DNA from: Proteromonas lacertae | Taxonomy: Eukaryota > Sar > Bigyra > Opalinata > Proteromonadidae | Direction of reading: 5' to 3' | DNA: 64,000 nucleotides | Assembly: GCA_002245135.1 (NCBI GenBank) | Contig: NGBS01000317.1 | Coordinates: 1-64,000, forward strand | Shown here: piece by piece, positions 33,470 to 44,933 of the stretch | Layout of the letters: each line of letters starts with the position of its first letter | Position numbering within the stretch: position 1 is the stretch's first letter | Program-made: the position numbers and the translations under genes | Notes under the pieces: generated by a model | Database searches by the model: none | What the model saw: only the letters and a program-made list of their open reading frames with translations | What the model was told of the DNA's origin: nothing

Positions 33470-35770
33470 ATGAATAATTCAACACTCTATGGATTAGGTG
33501 ATAGTATATTTATTTTCGCATTAATATTCTACAATTAGCAATGGGAATGAGTATGACCATGAACAGCATGGGAGAAAGTATATTATTTACAAATTATATT
33601 TCATAGCAACTGATATTAGAAAGTCAGCATTCCAATTCCAAGACCGTGACGATGCAGTTGATTTAAATCAATTCAGTGATGTAGATCTCTACAAGATTAC
33701 CCATGAGCATGACTTGGAATACTTGTTATCATTCTTAAAAGGTGTTGGTTTTGGTCGTGTAGATGAAGAACAATTAAAGGCTATTGCTGATCCACGTGTA
33801 GTAACAGCTTTCGAAATTGCCCAATTGCTCATTGAGTATTTATTATACACCGAGCAAAAGTTCAAGAGAAAGTGTAATGAATACAAAGAAAGATTACGAA
33901 GAAAGGATGGTGAATTACGTGAATTAAAACGTCAATACGACAATCAAAACGTAGAAGTTCAACAATACAAACTTCGTATCAACAAAAACAAGGAAATTGT
34001 CGCAACATTCGAAAGCTTATTACGTCAAACACCACCAGTTATTACAGGACGTGCTTGGAGTTGCAGTGTTTGTCACAAAGCCTTCATAATGAAGGAATAT
34101 TTGAACAAACATATTCAAACCTATCACAATGGTGAAGCTGAAAGTGAAGAAGTTGTTGCTGAAAGTAAATCTGAAGAAGTTCCAAAGAAGAAGGCTGTTA
34201 AGAAGGTAGTAAAGAAAGTAGCTAAGAAAGCTGTAAAGAAAGCTGTTAAGGCTGCTAAACCAGTACAAGAAGAAGAAGAGCAACCAGAAATCGAAGCAAC
34301 CAGAGAGAAACCCAACCAGAAGAAGAACAACCTGAAGAAGAACCAGTAGTACAGGAAGAAGAACCAGAACCAGTAGAAGAAGCACCAGAACCAACTGAAG
34401 AAGCACCAACTGAAGAAGAAAAACCAAAACCAAAACCAAAAAAAGCTCCAGCTAAAAAAGCACCAGTAAAGAAAGCAGCTAAGAAACCATCACCAAAGAA
34501 AGCTTCTCCAAAGAAGAATGTAGAAGAAGCTCCAGAAATTGAGCCAGAGCCATTAGAAGAAGAACCAGCACCAGAAGAAGAAGAAGTTCCAATTGAAGAA
34601 GGAGATGAAAATAAACCATCTGCTAATGAAGAAAATGTACCAGAAAGAGAGAATGAAGTAGAAGGTGATAATAATGAAGTAAAACCAGATGAAGGAAATG
34701 AAAATGTTCCAAGTGAGAATGTTAATGATGATGAAGCTAAACCAGAGAATGAGAATGTAGCTGCTCCAGAAGAAGCTGTTCCAGTTGAAGAAAAACCAAA
34801 AGAAGAAGAAGAAGAGAAGCCAAAGGAAGAAGAAGAAGAAAAACCACAATTAGTCAAAGCTGAAACTAAATTACCAAAGAAACCATATGTTCCACCAACA
34901 GAAGAAGAAAGAAAAACATTTGGTGTTGCTAGAACATTAACATCAACTTTACCAAGAGCAGGTACTAAATTAACAAGTGGTTTACCATTTGATGTAATTG
35001 CTGAAGATATTCCAGATGAATTCAAAGGTGAATTCAATTCCTACACTGTATATATTGATACAACCACTCCAATTTGTGATGCTATAAGTGATATTTACAT
35101 TGCCTTACACATCAAATCAACTCCAAAGAGTCATCCAAAATATTTCTCCTTATTCGCCAAAGAAACTAATGGAAATGTAACACCATTAAAGACATTAAGT
35201 GCTGCTAAAGATACAGTTTTATACACTGGTGATGTAGAGAATTTAATATTGAAATACACTCCAGATGTTGATGTAATGAAAGAGAAAGGAAATGATTTGA
35301 ATTATGTTCAAAACTACATTGACAGTATATTATGTTATGATCAAGATGTTGTAAAACTTGAACAAGAAGCTGCTGTTGATAGTGATATTGATGAAGATGT
35401 ATTAGATGATTCATTAAAACCACAAGATGTTAATCCACAAGATAAACAACAAACTGAATTAAGAAAGAGTACAAAACAAACCATGCTACGTCCAAAGACA
35501 GCTAAAACTAAGAAATCTTTAAGACCATTAACTGGTGAACCAAACAGAACAAATATTGATGGAGTTAAAATACCAACTTATCAAGATCCAGCAGTAAAAG
35601 AAGATATTAGAAAATCTTTAAGAAATACCTTACAGAACTTGAATTTAGATAATTTAAGTGTTGGTTCCTTAGAAGATGATGTAATGAATCCAGATAATTA
35701 TCTTGATGTTGAAGATAATGAGAATTTAGATTCAGTAGTTGATAGTGAATTGGATAGTATCTATGCTTAA
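33470..35770 (+). CDS. DZIP1: DZIP1-like ciliogenesis zinc-finger protein
   Basis: ATG at 33470 begins two tiny exons, then the Dzip1 N-terminal domain (FQDRDDAVDLNQFSDVDLY ... FEIAQLLIEYLLYTEQ). A coiled coil follows, then a single C2H2 finger WSCSVCHKAFIMKEYLNKHIQTYH. DZIP1/Iguana acts at the basal body and transition zone. Downstream is a very long Lys/Glu/Pro-rich region and a conserved-looking domain (about 34860-35250, KTFGVARTLTSTLPRAG ... TVYIDTTTPICDAISDIY). The frame breaks at CCC (34311-34313). One extra C would link EATREKP to QPEEEQPEEEP and keep the frame open to TAA at 35768-35770. Composition is less AT-rich than that of the neighbours, as in conserved, well-expressed genes. 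Confidence 0.85.
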
Positions 35771-35933
35771 AATTGATATTTGATAATATTACTTTCTACT
35801 GGAGATATTATTTGTTTTTTTTGGTGTAAAATATATTATTTACACAATTTTTTTCACTATTATCCCATAAATAAAACATTAAACTTTTTATTAATACAGA
35901 CAAAAATAAATTAAATATAATTAAAACATACAT

Positions 35934-38900
35934 CTAGGATAGTAATATACTCTTTTCATATTTCTTTATATTTTTTTCCATTATATAATCATATACAACA
36001 ATAATAACACTTATAATGACAATTCCAACTATTAAACCAATCCACCAATATAAAACGTTTGATTTATGAACTTTTATTATTTCAATATTTTTCACATAAA
36101 ATGGTTTTCCTTCAAAATAATGTTCAAATTCACTTACTATAATATTTCTCTTTGAATAAAATATCAATTCCGTCATATTGATTGATTTTTCTACATCTTC
36201 TTTTATTGTTGTATATTGAATTGTTATTGTTACATTTCCACTTTCTAAATCTTTTTCATTGTTTAATACACTAATTTTATCAATACTATTAACATAATTT
36301 CTTTCAATCTCATTTATAAATGCAGCCACTTGCTTATTTATCCAAATTGATTGGTTATATTCAAATAATAAATAATCTTTTAAATGAATTGTTATATTCA
36401 TTACTACTAATATTTCATTCTCATTCTCAGGTTTTGTTTTTACTTCTTTGCAATTATTTATATCTATTATATCTAATCTACTATCATAAGTATTTTTATC
36501 ATAAACACATTTAACAATTCTTTTTCCATAATATCCATTTTCACATTCTATTTCTTCATTATTATATAAATCCAAATCTGGCATATATTTTATATAACAA
36601 GCATATTTTGAAGATATGGATTTGTATTCATAATTAGCTCTTAAATTTTCATTATAAAGTCCAACTAAAAAAGAATCGTAATAATTTATATTTCCATATA
36701 CTCTTCCGTTTGATTCGTTAAAGTTTATACTTTCTGGATTACCACTAATCTCCCATTTGAATATATCTTTATTCAATTCATAAGTATATGGATTATTCAT
36801 TTTGGGATATACATCAATATATTTCTCATGTTCATTTGGAAATAAAAATAAATCATACCAAATAATCATATTACTAAACGATATATTGAATTGATAAGAT
36901 TCATATCTACTTGTGGCATTTATTTCATTTAATATAACAACATCTTTATCAGAATATGATGATAACCCGTATGCTATTGTATTATTATATTCTCTTTCTG
37001 AATCATAATTCAGTATTTTGTAGGATATATAATAAATGCCTTCATATAAGCATAAATACATACTAACATAAGAATGATTGAATATTTGTTCAGATATTGA
37101 ATTTTTGTTAATATCATATACATTTACTTGAATATTGGTCTTTGAATCAAATATATCAACTATTACTACAAATGTATCACTTTTACATTCATTAACACTT
37201 AATTGGATTGTAGTAAAAAACCTTTCATCAAAATAATAAATTGAAAATGTAATTTTTTTCATATGATTTATATACCCTGATAATACACTTTCATCTACTA
37301 TTTTCAGAGTATTACTATTATCAGATAGATTATATGATGTATATATTCCTTCGATTACTATTGGATAATAAAATCTATCATTTCTCATATTAAATTTCTC
37401 ATTTATATTAAGTATTATTGGATTATCATAAAAATACCTCAAATATATAGAATATGTATAGGATATTTCATCATTATACATTGTTATTTCATACTTTGTA
37501 TAATCATATATTTCAATATTAATTATCCAATAATGATCTATATAAATCATTCCTGTTGTTTCATTAAAAAACATATCATATGGTAATGAAGGATTAATAA
37601 CATACTTGAAATTGTCATTATTTGATTGTTGTAATAAAACATTATTATTTATTATTGGCGAAATGTTTCTTTTTAAATAGAATGTCATATATTTGGATGG
37701 ATAATAAAATGATGTGATGGACACTTTTTTTAATATAGATAATAAATACACATTTTCATTCATTATTATTGATATTGATTTAAAGTCTTTTAAACTATCT
37801 ACATGAATTGTTATTTCTATTCTACTATTATATTCACTTTTTATATTCATTGATAGATTCTTGAATAATGCTTTGTTTATGTTACTATCATATATATATT
37901 CTTTTTCATTTAAAACTATCATCTTTATTCGATTATATTTTCCAAAAACATTTATAACATCTATAGTATTCATAGTTTCTTTATTGATTATTCCTTCATA
38001 TCTGATTATATAACTACTATTACTTAAATTCAAAGTTATTTCATTGAATGGAATATTATGACTTTTCATTGACAAACTTTCAAATATTATTGGATTATGA
38101 ATAAAGGAATTTAGTTTAATGGTTTTATCATATAAATCAGTTTGAATTCTTCTGATTTCCATTACATAGTCATTTTCTAATTCATTGTAACAATGAATTC
38201 TAAATCGACTTTCGATTGAATTAGTTAGTCCAATACATGATATTACTATTTCAATTGATTCAATACATTCTTCTTCTAATACACCACTAATTATTCCATT
38301 CTTTGAATCTAGATTTAAACCATTTGGAAATTTACTTTTATTTTTATATTCTATCACATTTCCACTTAGCACTTCTGGTTTTGAAATGATGTATGTGTTT
38401 GGATTTATATATAATTCTTCATATTTTACATTACTGATTATTCCACCATATAATATACAATTCTCACTATTCAATACTTTATATTCTTTTCCATTATCTT
38501 CATTTATTTCTAATTTTATTTCGTATTTGTATGTTGAAGGATAATATTCTATTCGAATATAGTGCTTTCCTGTGTTTAATTTCATTTCTTTTTCTTCATA
38601 ATTATAATCACAACTTCTAGTTGACATTATCTCATTTTCATATTCATCAATAAACATTATACTATTTCCATAAGAAGTTAAACGTACATTAACATTCTGT
38701 TGTTGTTTAATATCTAAATAAAATTCATAATAACTTCCATATAATGAATTACTTCTTTCTTCTTTCATTTCACTTAATATTTCTTGTTTCATTATCCTCA
38801 TCTCTCTTATATTCAATCTTTTATCACATTTATGACAATTTCGATCTATTTCAATGTAATTTACAAAGATTCCTTTATTTATTGACTCATCTGCATTTAT

Positions 38901-39504
38901 TAAATTACTAAATGTAATTATAGCTTTCATATTATGTTCAGGATAATCAGAGTAAAATAATGTTGATTTAATATCATTTATATTTGTTTTAACATTACCA
39001 CTTATCATTCCATTTGTAATATCAAATTTCAAACCATTTAGTAGTTCTTTAAGTATTAATAAATTAGGTTTTAGATAAGGAATATCAGTTATTAATGGAA
39101 TATAATAATATTGATTAGGAATTAAACTAAATGAACTTAACTGAGTATAATAAAATACTTCACTCTTTTGAAAAACACTAATATCTAAAGTCATATTAAT
39201 CTTTTGTTTATTTTCTAAAACGACATATATAGTTACTTTGTAATTACCCAACACTGTAGGAGAACCTTTTATACTATTACCTTCAATTTGAAGAGCAGGA
39301 GGTAAATTTGAACTGTATAATTCTAAAATATCAATTCCTGAATAAAATCTACAGTTTATATTACTGTGTATTTTTAAATGCCAATTAGAACATTCATTTT
39401 TTAAACAATTCACGAAATCCATCACTAAAGTAAATAGATAGAAGTATACATAGGAACATAAATATAACTATCCTAAACATAACATTAAATATGTTGTATA
39501 GCAT
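35934..39504 (-). CDS. Large type I surface protein with He_PIG-like repeats
   Basis: ATG at 39504 gives a hydrophobic signal peptide (MLYNIFNVMFRIVIFMFLL). It is joined by a 25-nt intron (about 39427-39451) to an open exon of about 1,160 residues. The ectodomain has recurring putative-Ig units with patterns such as LPPALQIEGNSIKGSPTVLG, LNGLKFDITNGMISG, FPNGLNLDSKNGIISG and LPYDMFFNETTGMIYI. The C-terminus has a sushi-like Cys stretch (YNNEEIECENGYYGKRIVKC), a SEA-like region, a membrane helix (WWIGLIVGIVIISVIIVVY) and a short basic tail. The fold implies an adhesion or receptor role at the cell surface; the ligand is unknown. Confidence 0.75.
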
Positions 39505-39725
39505 CCTGAATCCTTCAAAAATCAATTATCAAATTTTCAACCGAAAAATCCCCTTAAAATTAAAAAATTATTATTTTGGTTAAATTAGAAGAGTATATAT
39601 TATCATTATCTACTTTCTATTGAAATTATTATGTCTTTTTTTGTTTTAAAACCAAATAAACATATTTCAGATGAAATTTATTTGTAAATTTATAAAAATA
39701 ATAAAATAATAATTAGAATTTGGGT

Positions 39726-42324
39726 TTAATAACAGGGTTTTGTTAAGTCTTCTAAAGCATCTTGTAAAAAACTAACATTTGGAACATAATAAGATGCATG
39801 TGTTTTATTTCGACCTACTAAACACGTTATACAGTGTTGATTACCTGCTTTTTCTTCATGGAAATTCTCAAAATCACCATAATTTCGTTTCTTCAAATAT
39901 TCACCTAAATAGTTAAATATTGGTTCATCACAAGCATCATCTCCTACTGCAAATATAAAAGCAGGATCCATATCATTACTGATAGAATGATATTTCTTTA
40001 TTATTTCTTTGATTATTAATCCTCGATTAAAACCTAATGGAGTTACACAAACTGCTCCTATTTCTCGAGATATTTCCACTCCTTGACCTTCTAAGGCTTC
40101 TTCTAGTTTGTCAACTAAACTATCAGCTTGAAATTTACCCCACTATAGTATATAAATATATATAAATATATATACTTCTGGATCAGTGAATTGAATATCC
40201 CATCTCAATTGATGAGGATTATTATCTATACTACTTCCATTCGTTAATAATGTATATCTCTTCATTATTTGTAATGTTATTGATTTCCATCCACTATCAT
40301 CATGACTATCATATTTCAAGTCTTCCCATTCTCTATCTCCTTCATCTAAATCACTTGGCCAACTGATACTATTACCACCATCAGCTACTAAACCAATACT
40401 GTGGAATTTACCAAATATACCATCCATAAATTGCTTTGTACTTCCACTAATAATGAACAACATATTATCTTTTTCATCAGCTAAGGTTTTAATAGCTTTA
40501 ATCATCTCAGTTCTATTAAATATAATATAATATAATTATACTTTGGTATTTTATTCAAAGTAAACCAAAAGTCATGTTTTACATCAGTTTCGAAGTGTTC
40601 TTTCTCTGCAATAGTTCCACCATAATCTAATAAGAATAATCTAGTTTTACTCTGATGATAACATTTCTTTAAATACACTGTAGATAATAAAGGAATATTG
40701 AATTCAGCTGGGATTAATGAATCGTTTTGTATTACTTTTGGAGTGACAAGTTTACATCGTTTTAAATCTTTCATTACTTGAAGTGACCAATCTGATAGTG
40801 TTTTAGCTAAAATGGAGTTATAATCTCTTAGATGTTTTGCTTTTCTATCTTCATAGGATGATGTTAAAGCTTCACATAGTGTTTGTTGAATCTATTTCAA
40901 TATATATAAATAAATATATACTTCATCATAATTCCAAGGATTAATTCTCAATGCACCATTTAGGAATGAACAACTAGTAGAATATTCACTCAATATAACA
41001 ACACCAGGTTCTTTATTCCTACAGAATATATACTCCATATGATGTAAATTCAACCCTTCTCTAATAACACAATCTAAGAATATATCACTCATTAAATAAT
41101 AACTAATTCTCTCCTTCAATGGTAATAATGATCCTTGACACATCTTTAAATGAACACTATCTGGGAATTCTCTATTAATTCTTTTACATATTACTTCTAT
41201 TTCTCTTACAGCGAATTCTTGTATTTGTGGCCTTACTTTTAATGATCTAGGTCTATATACAACTATGAATAAACACACTTTGCCTTGTTCCTTAGGACTT
41301 TGTTTTAAGAAATATTCAAATCCTTGTAGTAATAGAGGAATTCCAGAGTTTCTAGATAGATCTTCGATTGATAAGATGCACTTCTTTCCTTTGGCTATTT
41401 CCTTTAATTCATCTCTCTGTTTGAGTACTTCAGGTAATTCTAAGTATTCTCTAACTCTGTGTGTATCAATTCCAGTATGTGTTTGTGTAATAACAACTTG
41501 TCTATTTTGGAATTGTAATGTTAAATTACCATCCATACTTGTACCACTTTGTAAACCTAATAATCTCACACAACCAGCTAAGAAATGACGTGCATGAATA
41601 AAGCTGTGGAATCCTACTAGATCAGCGGATAATAATCCTCTCAATATTCTACGTCGTGATGGTAAGCATCTTAACACTTCATAGGTTGGCCAGGCTGTAT
41701 TAATATAGTGTATAATGAGAGGATGAAAGTTGGAAATATCACAGTAAGATAGATATTGATGAGGTGTATTACAACCCTATAATAATAATAATTAATGATA
41801 ATAATATATATATATACTGATTCATTAGATGATAATTCACTATCTTCATCTTCTTCTGCAACTTCACATATTTCTCCCAATTGACAACACTTTGGTGGAG
41901 GTATTACAAAGTCATTACCATCCATTGATAATCTTCTAACTAATCTTCTACCTTTATAATGATTATTATTATTATTATTACCACTTGAACCAAATGTAAA
42001 TACACCACCATTATTATTACTAGAAGTATGTTTTGGTGATGATTCACTCTTTGTTAAATCAAATACTCTCTTCTGTACAAATTGTTGTTGACCATTCTTC
42101 GGTGTAATAGGAGTACCACCACTACCACTACCAGGACTATTATCTTCACTTGTATTAATATATTTCCTTAATTCATAGGGTAATAATAATAATTGATAAT
42201 CATCACACCATATCATCGGACTATGATCTCCATAGAGATTCTTCTTTTTACAGAATTTGACAACTTCATCTGCAAAACATGCATTTACTTCACGATATGC
42301 TTCCCAATAATCAGGTATATGTTC

Positions 42325-42355
<31 letters not shown>

Positions 42356-43818
42356 CTTTCAGTGTCATGAAAATCATTACTTTTACCATCAACAGTTACA
42401 GTATCATAAACAGTTAAAATGTTATGAAGAATAGGGAATAACACTTGTTTACAATAACCATAATAATAATCTTCTTCAGTATGTGGATCTAGATAAATTG
42501 GAATACATTTAAAATCATTATATAATAACTGTTCTAATGCATTTTTACATTCATTATTGTCTTTGATTAAATCACTTACTTTGTTTGTATCTGTTAGATT
42601 GGCACATCTTAGATTATTCACTGTACCGATGTAATACACTGTACTCACTGTATTTAGACCTTGATAGGAAGGAGCCATGAAATTCTATTAAAAGAAAATA
42701 AGTAAGAAAAAATATATAAATAATAATAATAAATAAATAAACAAAACATATTATATATACTTCTTCATCCCATTTTACTTTCCACTGATTATTCTCATAA
42801 TCAATAATAAGAGGTAATCTATAAGTAGCAATAATCAACACATCATCTTTCTTAATTAAGTCATCTTCATTCGAATTAAGTATATTCTGTAGTCTTTGTG
42901 ATTCTGTTGTTTTTACTGATGAATTTGATGTGGTTGGTTTTAATACTTTTGATCTGGGAGTTGCTACATTTGAATCAGTAGAATAATCATTGGGAGAAAG
43001 TGGAATTGAGATTTGTTTTTCTTTTGTTACATATGTATCAATTAATAATATCAATTGATTCTATATATAATATATATAATATAGATAATAATATACATGT
43101 TCATTCTTTGGAGTGAATTCTCTTGGTCGATCAATAAATTCATATGATTGAAAGATTCCTCCTGAAAACTGTAAGTATCTATATTTAAATGGTGAATCTC
43201 TACTTACTACTACTGGTTTCTTTGTCTTCCAGATGGGATATAGCTCTGGAGTGGTATACATTCTTAAAGCATCGTGAGGTGTAAATGAACCTAATGCCCA
43301 TAAATCTCCACATACAGATATCTATATATAATCATAATATATGGGTTTATACTGTAACTCCTGCTTCTACTGGTGCATATACTGAAAACATAACTCTTGT
43401 GTATTGTTTGGGAGTTTCTGGTTTTCTAGCACTATTGAATAAGATGACAATAATGGTTATACTCTTTAGAAATCTTAATTACAGAATGTGCTGATCCATC
43501 ATCCAAATCTTCAGTCTCATCTACAGAATCATCTAAGCAGATTTTGTTATTTACAATGAAGTAATATGCATGACGACCAGGGGGTAGTTCTTTAGCTCAG
43601 TTCGTATAAGCCATCGCCTCTAGCAATGCAAACAGCATATATACCTATTATGCAATATATCACTTGTTTTGTTCCAATTATTGAATGAACCAACTACTGA
43701 TATGTTAATATCTTTCGAATCTCTATTAAAAAAATTAATTCCAAGCATACAATGGTTTATCTCGAGAATTTGGATATAAATATCGAAAAATCACGGTTTG
43801 ACCTAATACTTCAGTCAT
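39726..43818 (-). CDS. Trehalose-6-phosphate synthase/phosphatase fusion with starch-binding domains, probably inactive
   Basis: Twelve exons from ATG 43818 (MTEVLGQTVIFRYLYP). The N-terminus has two carbohydrate-binding modules: one with VVGSFNNWNKTSD...LPPGRHAYYFIV (AMPK-beta/CBM48 type), then a CBM20-like ISVCGDLWALGSF...PIWKTKK. The TPS domain follows (WCDDYQLLLLP, SADLVGFHSFIHARHFLAGC, LNGALRINPWN), then the HAD-type TPP domain. The nucleotide-sugar loop reads IEDLSRNSGIP where OtsA-type enzymes have DRLDYIKGIP, so the key Arg and Lys are missing. The TPP motif reads LDYGGT rather than LDYDGT, and SGR reads SGS; GDDACDE remains. It resembles plant class II TPS regulators more than an enzyme. 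One frame break lies near 43590 in the first CBM. Confidence 0.9.
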
Positions 43819-44036
43819 GTTAAGCAAAAAAAAAGATTGTGAGGCTTAAATATAAAGAAAGCTCAAATTAAGCTGTAAATTCAAGCCGACTCTCAAGCCA
43901 GAAAATTCAAAAAATTTAAATTTAGTTTTTAAACTTGTTGTTCTAAAGAGAACCTTTGAAGTAAATTAATATTTTTAAAAACATTTTTATGAATTGTGTT
44001 CATCAAAATAGCTATAATACGGCCGTGACTATTTTA

Positions 44037-44897
44037 ATGAAAAATTCACTTGAAACAAAAGACAATTCTGTATAGCTCATAGAATCATTATAATCTTATA
44101 GTACGATGAAGACATAGTAAAAGGAGCAGATATATATCCTGCACCAGTTAGAAGGTATTTTGAATCATCCATAATATTTATAGCACAACACCTGAAAAGT
44201 TTATGTCATTTCGTATAAGCTACAAATATATTAATTCTGTCTAGATAAAATCACAAATATACCAACATCAACAAACATCATAACTCCAAAACCAGAAGCA
44301 AAATCTGTATTATAATATTAGATGTTTATATATATTGTATTCATAGATGAAATCACAAATAACTCCGCCATTCGAAAGATTGTCACCCACCTCTGAAGAA
44401 TACAAATACAATAACAACATAGGAAGAAGAACACCTGGTCGTATATTTATAGTATTATATAAAATACAATAGCTGCTAGATCACTATGGAGCAAATTAAG
44501 TTCGGAAGATGCTAAAGAAGAAGAGAATATAATAAATGGAGATGCAAATGATCGTAGTTTTACCACAAACTGTGAAGATAGTCCACAAAAAGACAATAAT
44601 CGAGTAAATGTCACTAATCACTTTAACAGTGCAGGTAATAGTGTTAATAATGGTGGTGATAATACAAGTAGTTGTAGTTGTAACACATTAAGTGGATGTG
44701 AAAGCAATGGTAACTTAAATATGAATAATCCACTGATTAAATCATATCCTCCTCCTAATCGTAAGTCATCTTTAGATGACTATAGACTAAACAATATCAA
44801 TAACAATAGAAGAAGTGGAAGTTATGATTATACTAATGAAGTGTCATTAACTCCAAATTCATCACCAACTAATAGCAGTGTCAGTTCATCCTCTCAT

Positions 44898-44933
<36 letters not shown>

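Noticed and set aside
34255-35037. 260-codon Ser/Gly/Ala-rich ORF on the minus strand
   Set aside because: It is antisense to the Lys/Glu/Pro-rich part of the DZIP1-like gene; a biased sense codon set keeps the complementary frame open.
43571-43625. tRNA-like bases (GGGGGTAGTTC, TTTAGCTCAG, GTTC) suggesting a tRNA gene
   Set aside because: The bases do not fold into a cloverleaf with matching acceptor arms, and on the minus strand the segment encodes a carbohydrate-binding module of the TPS fusion.
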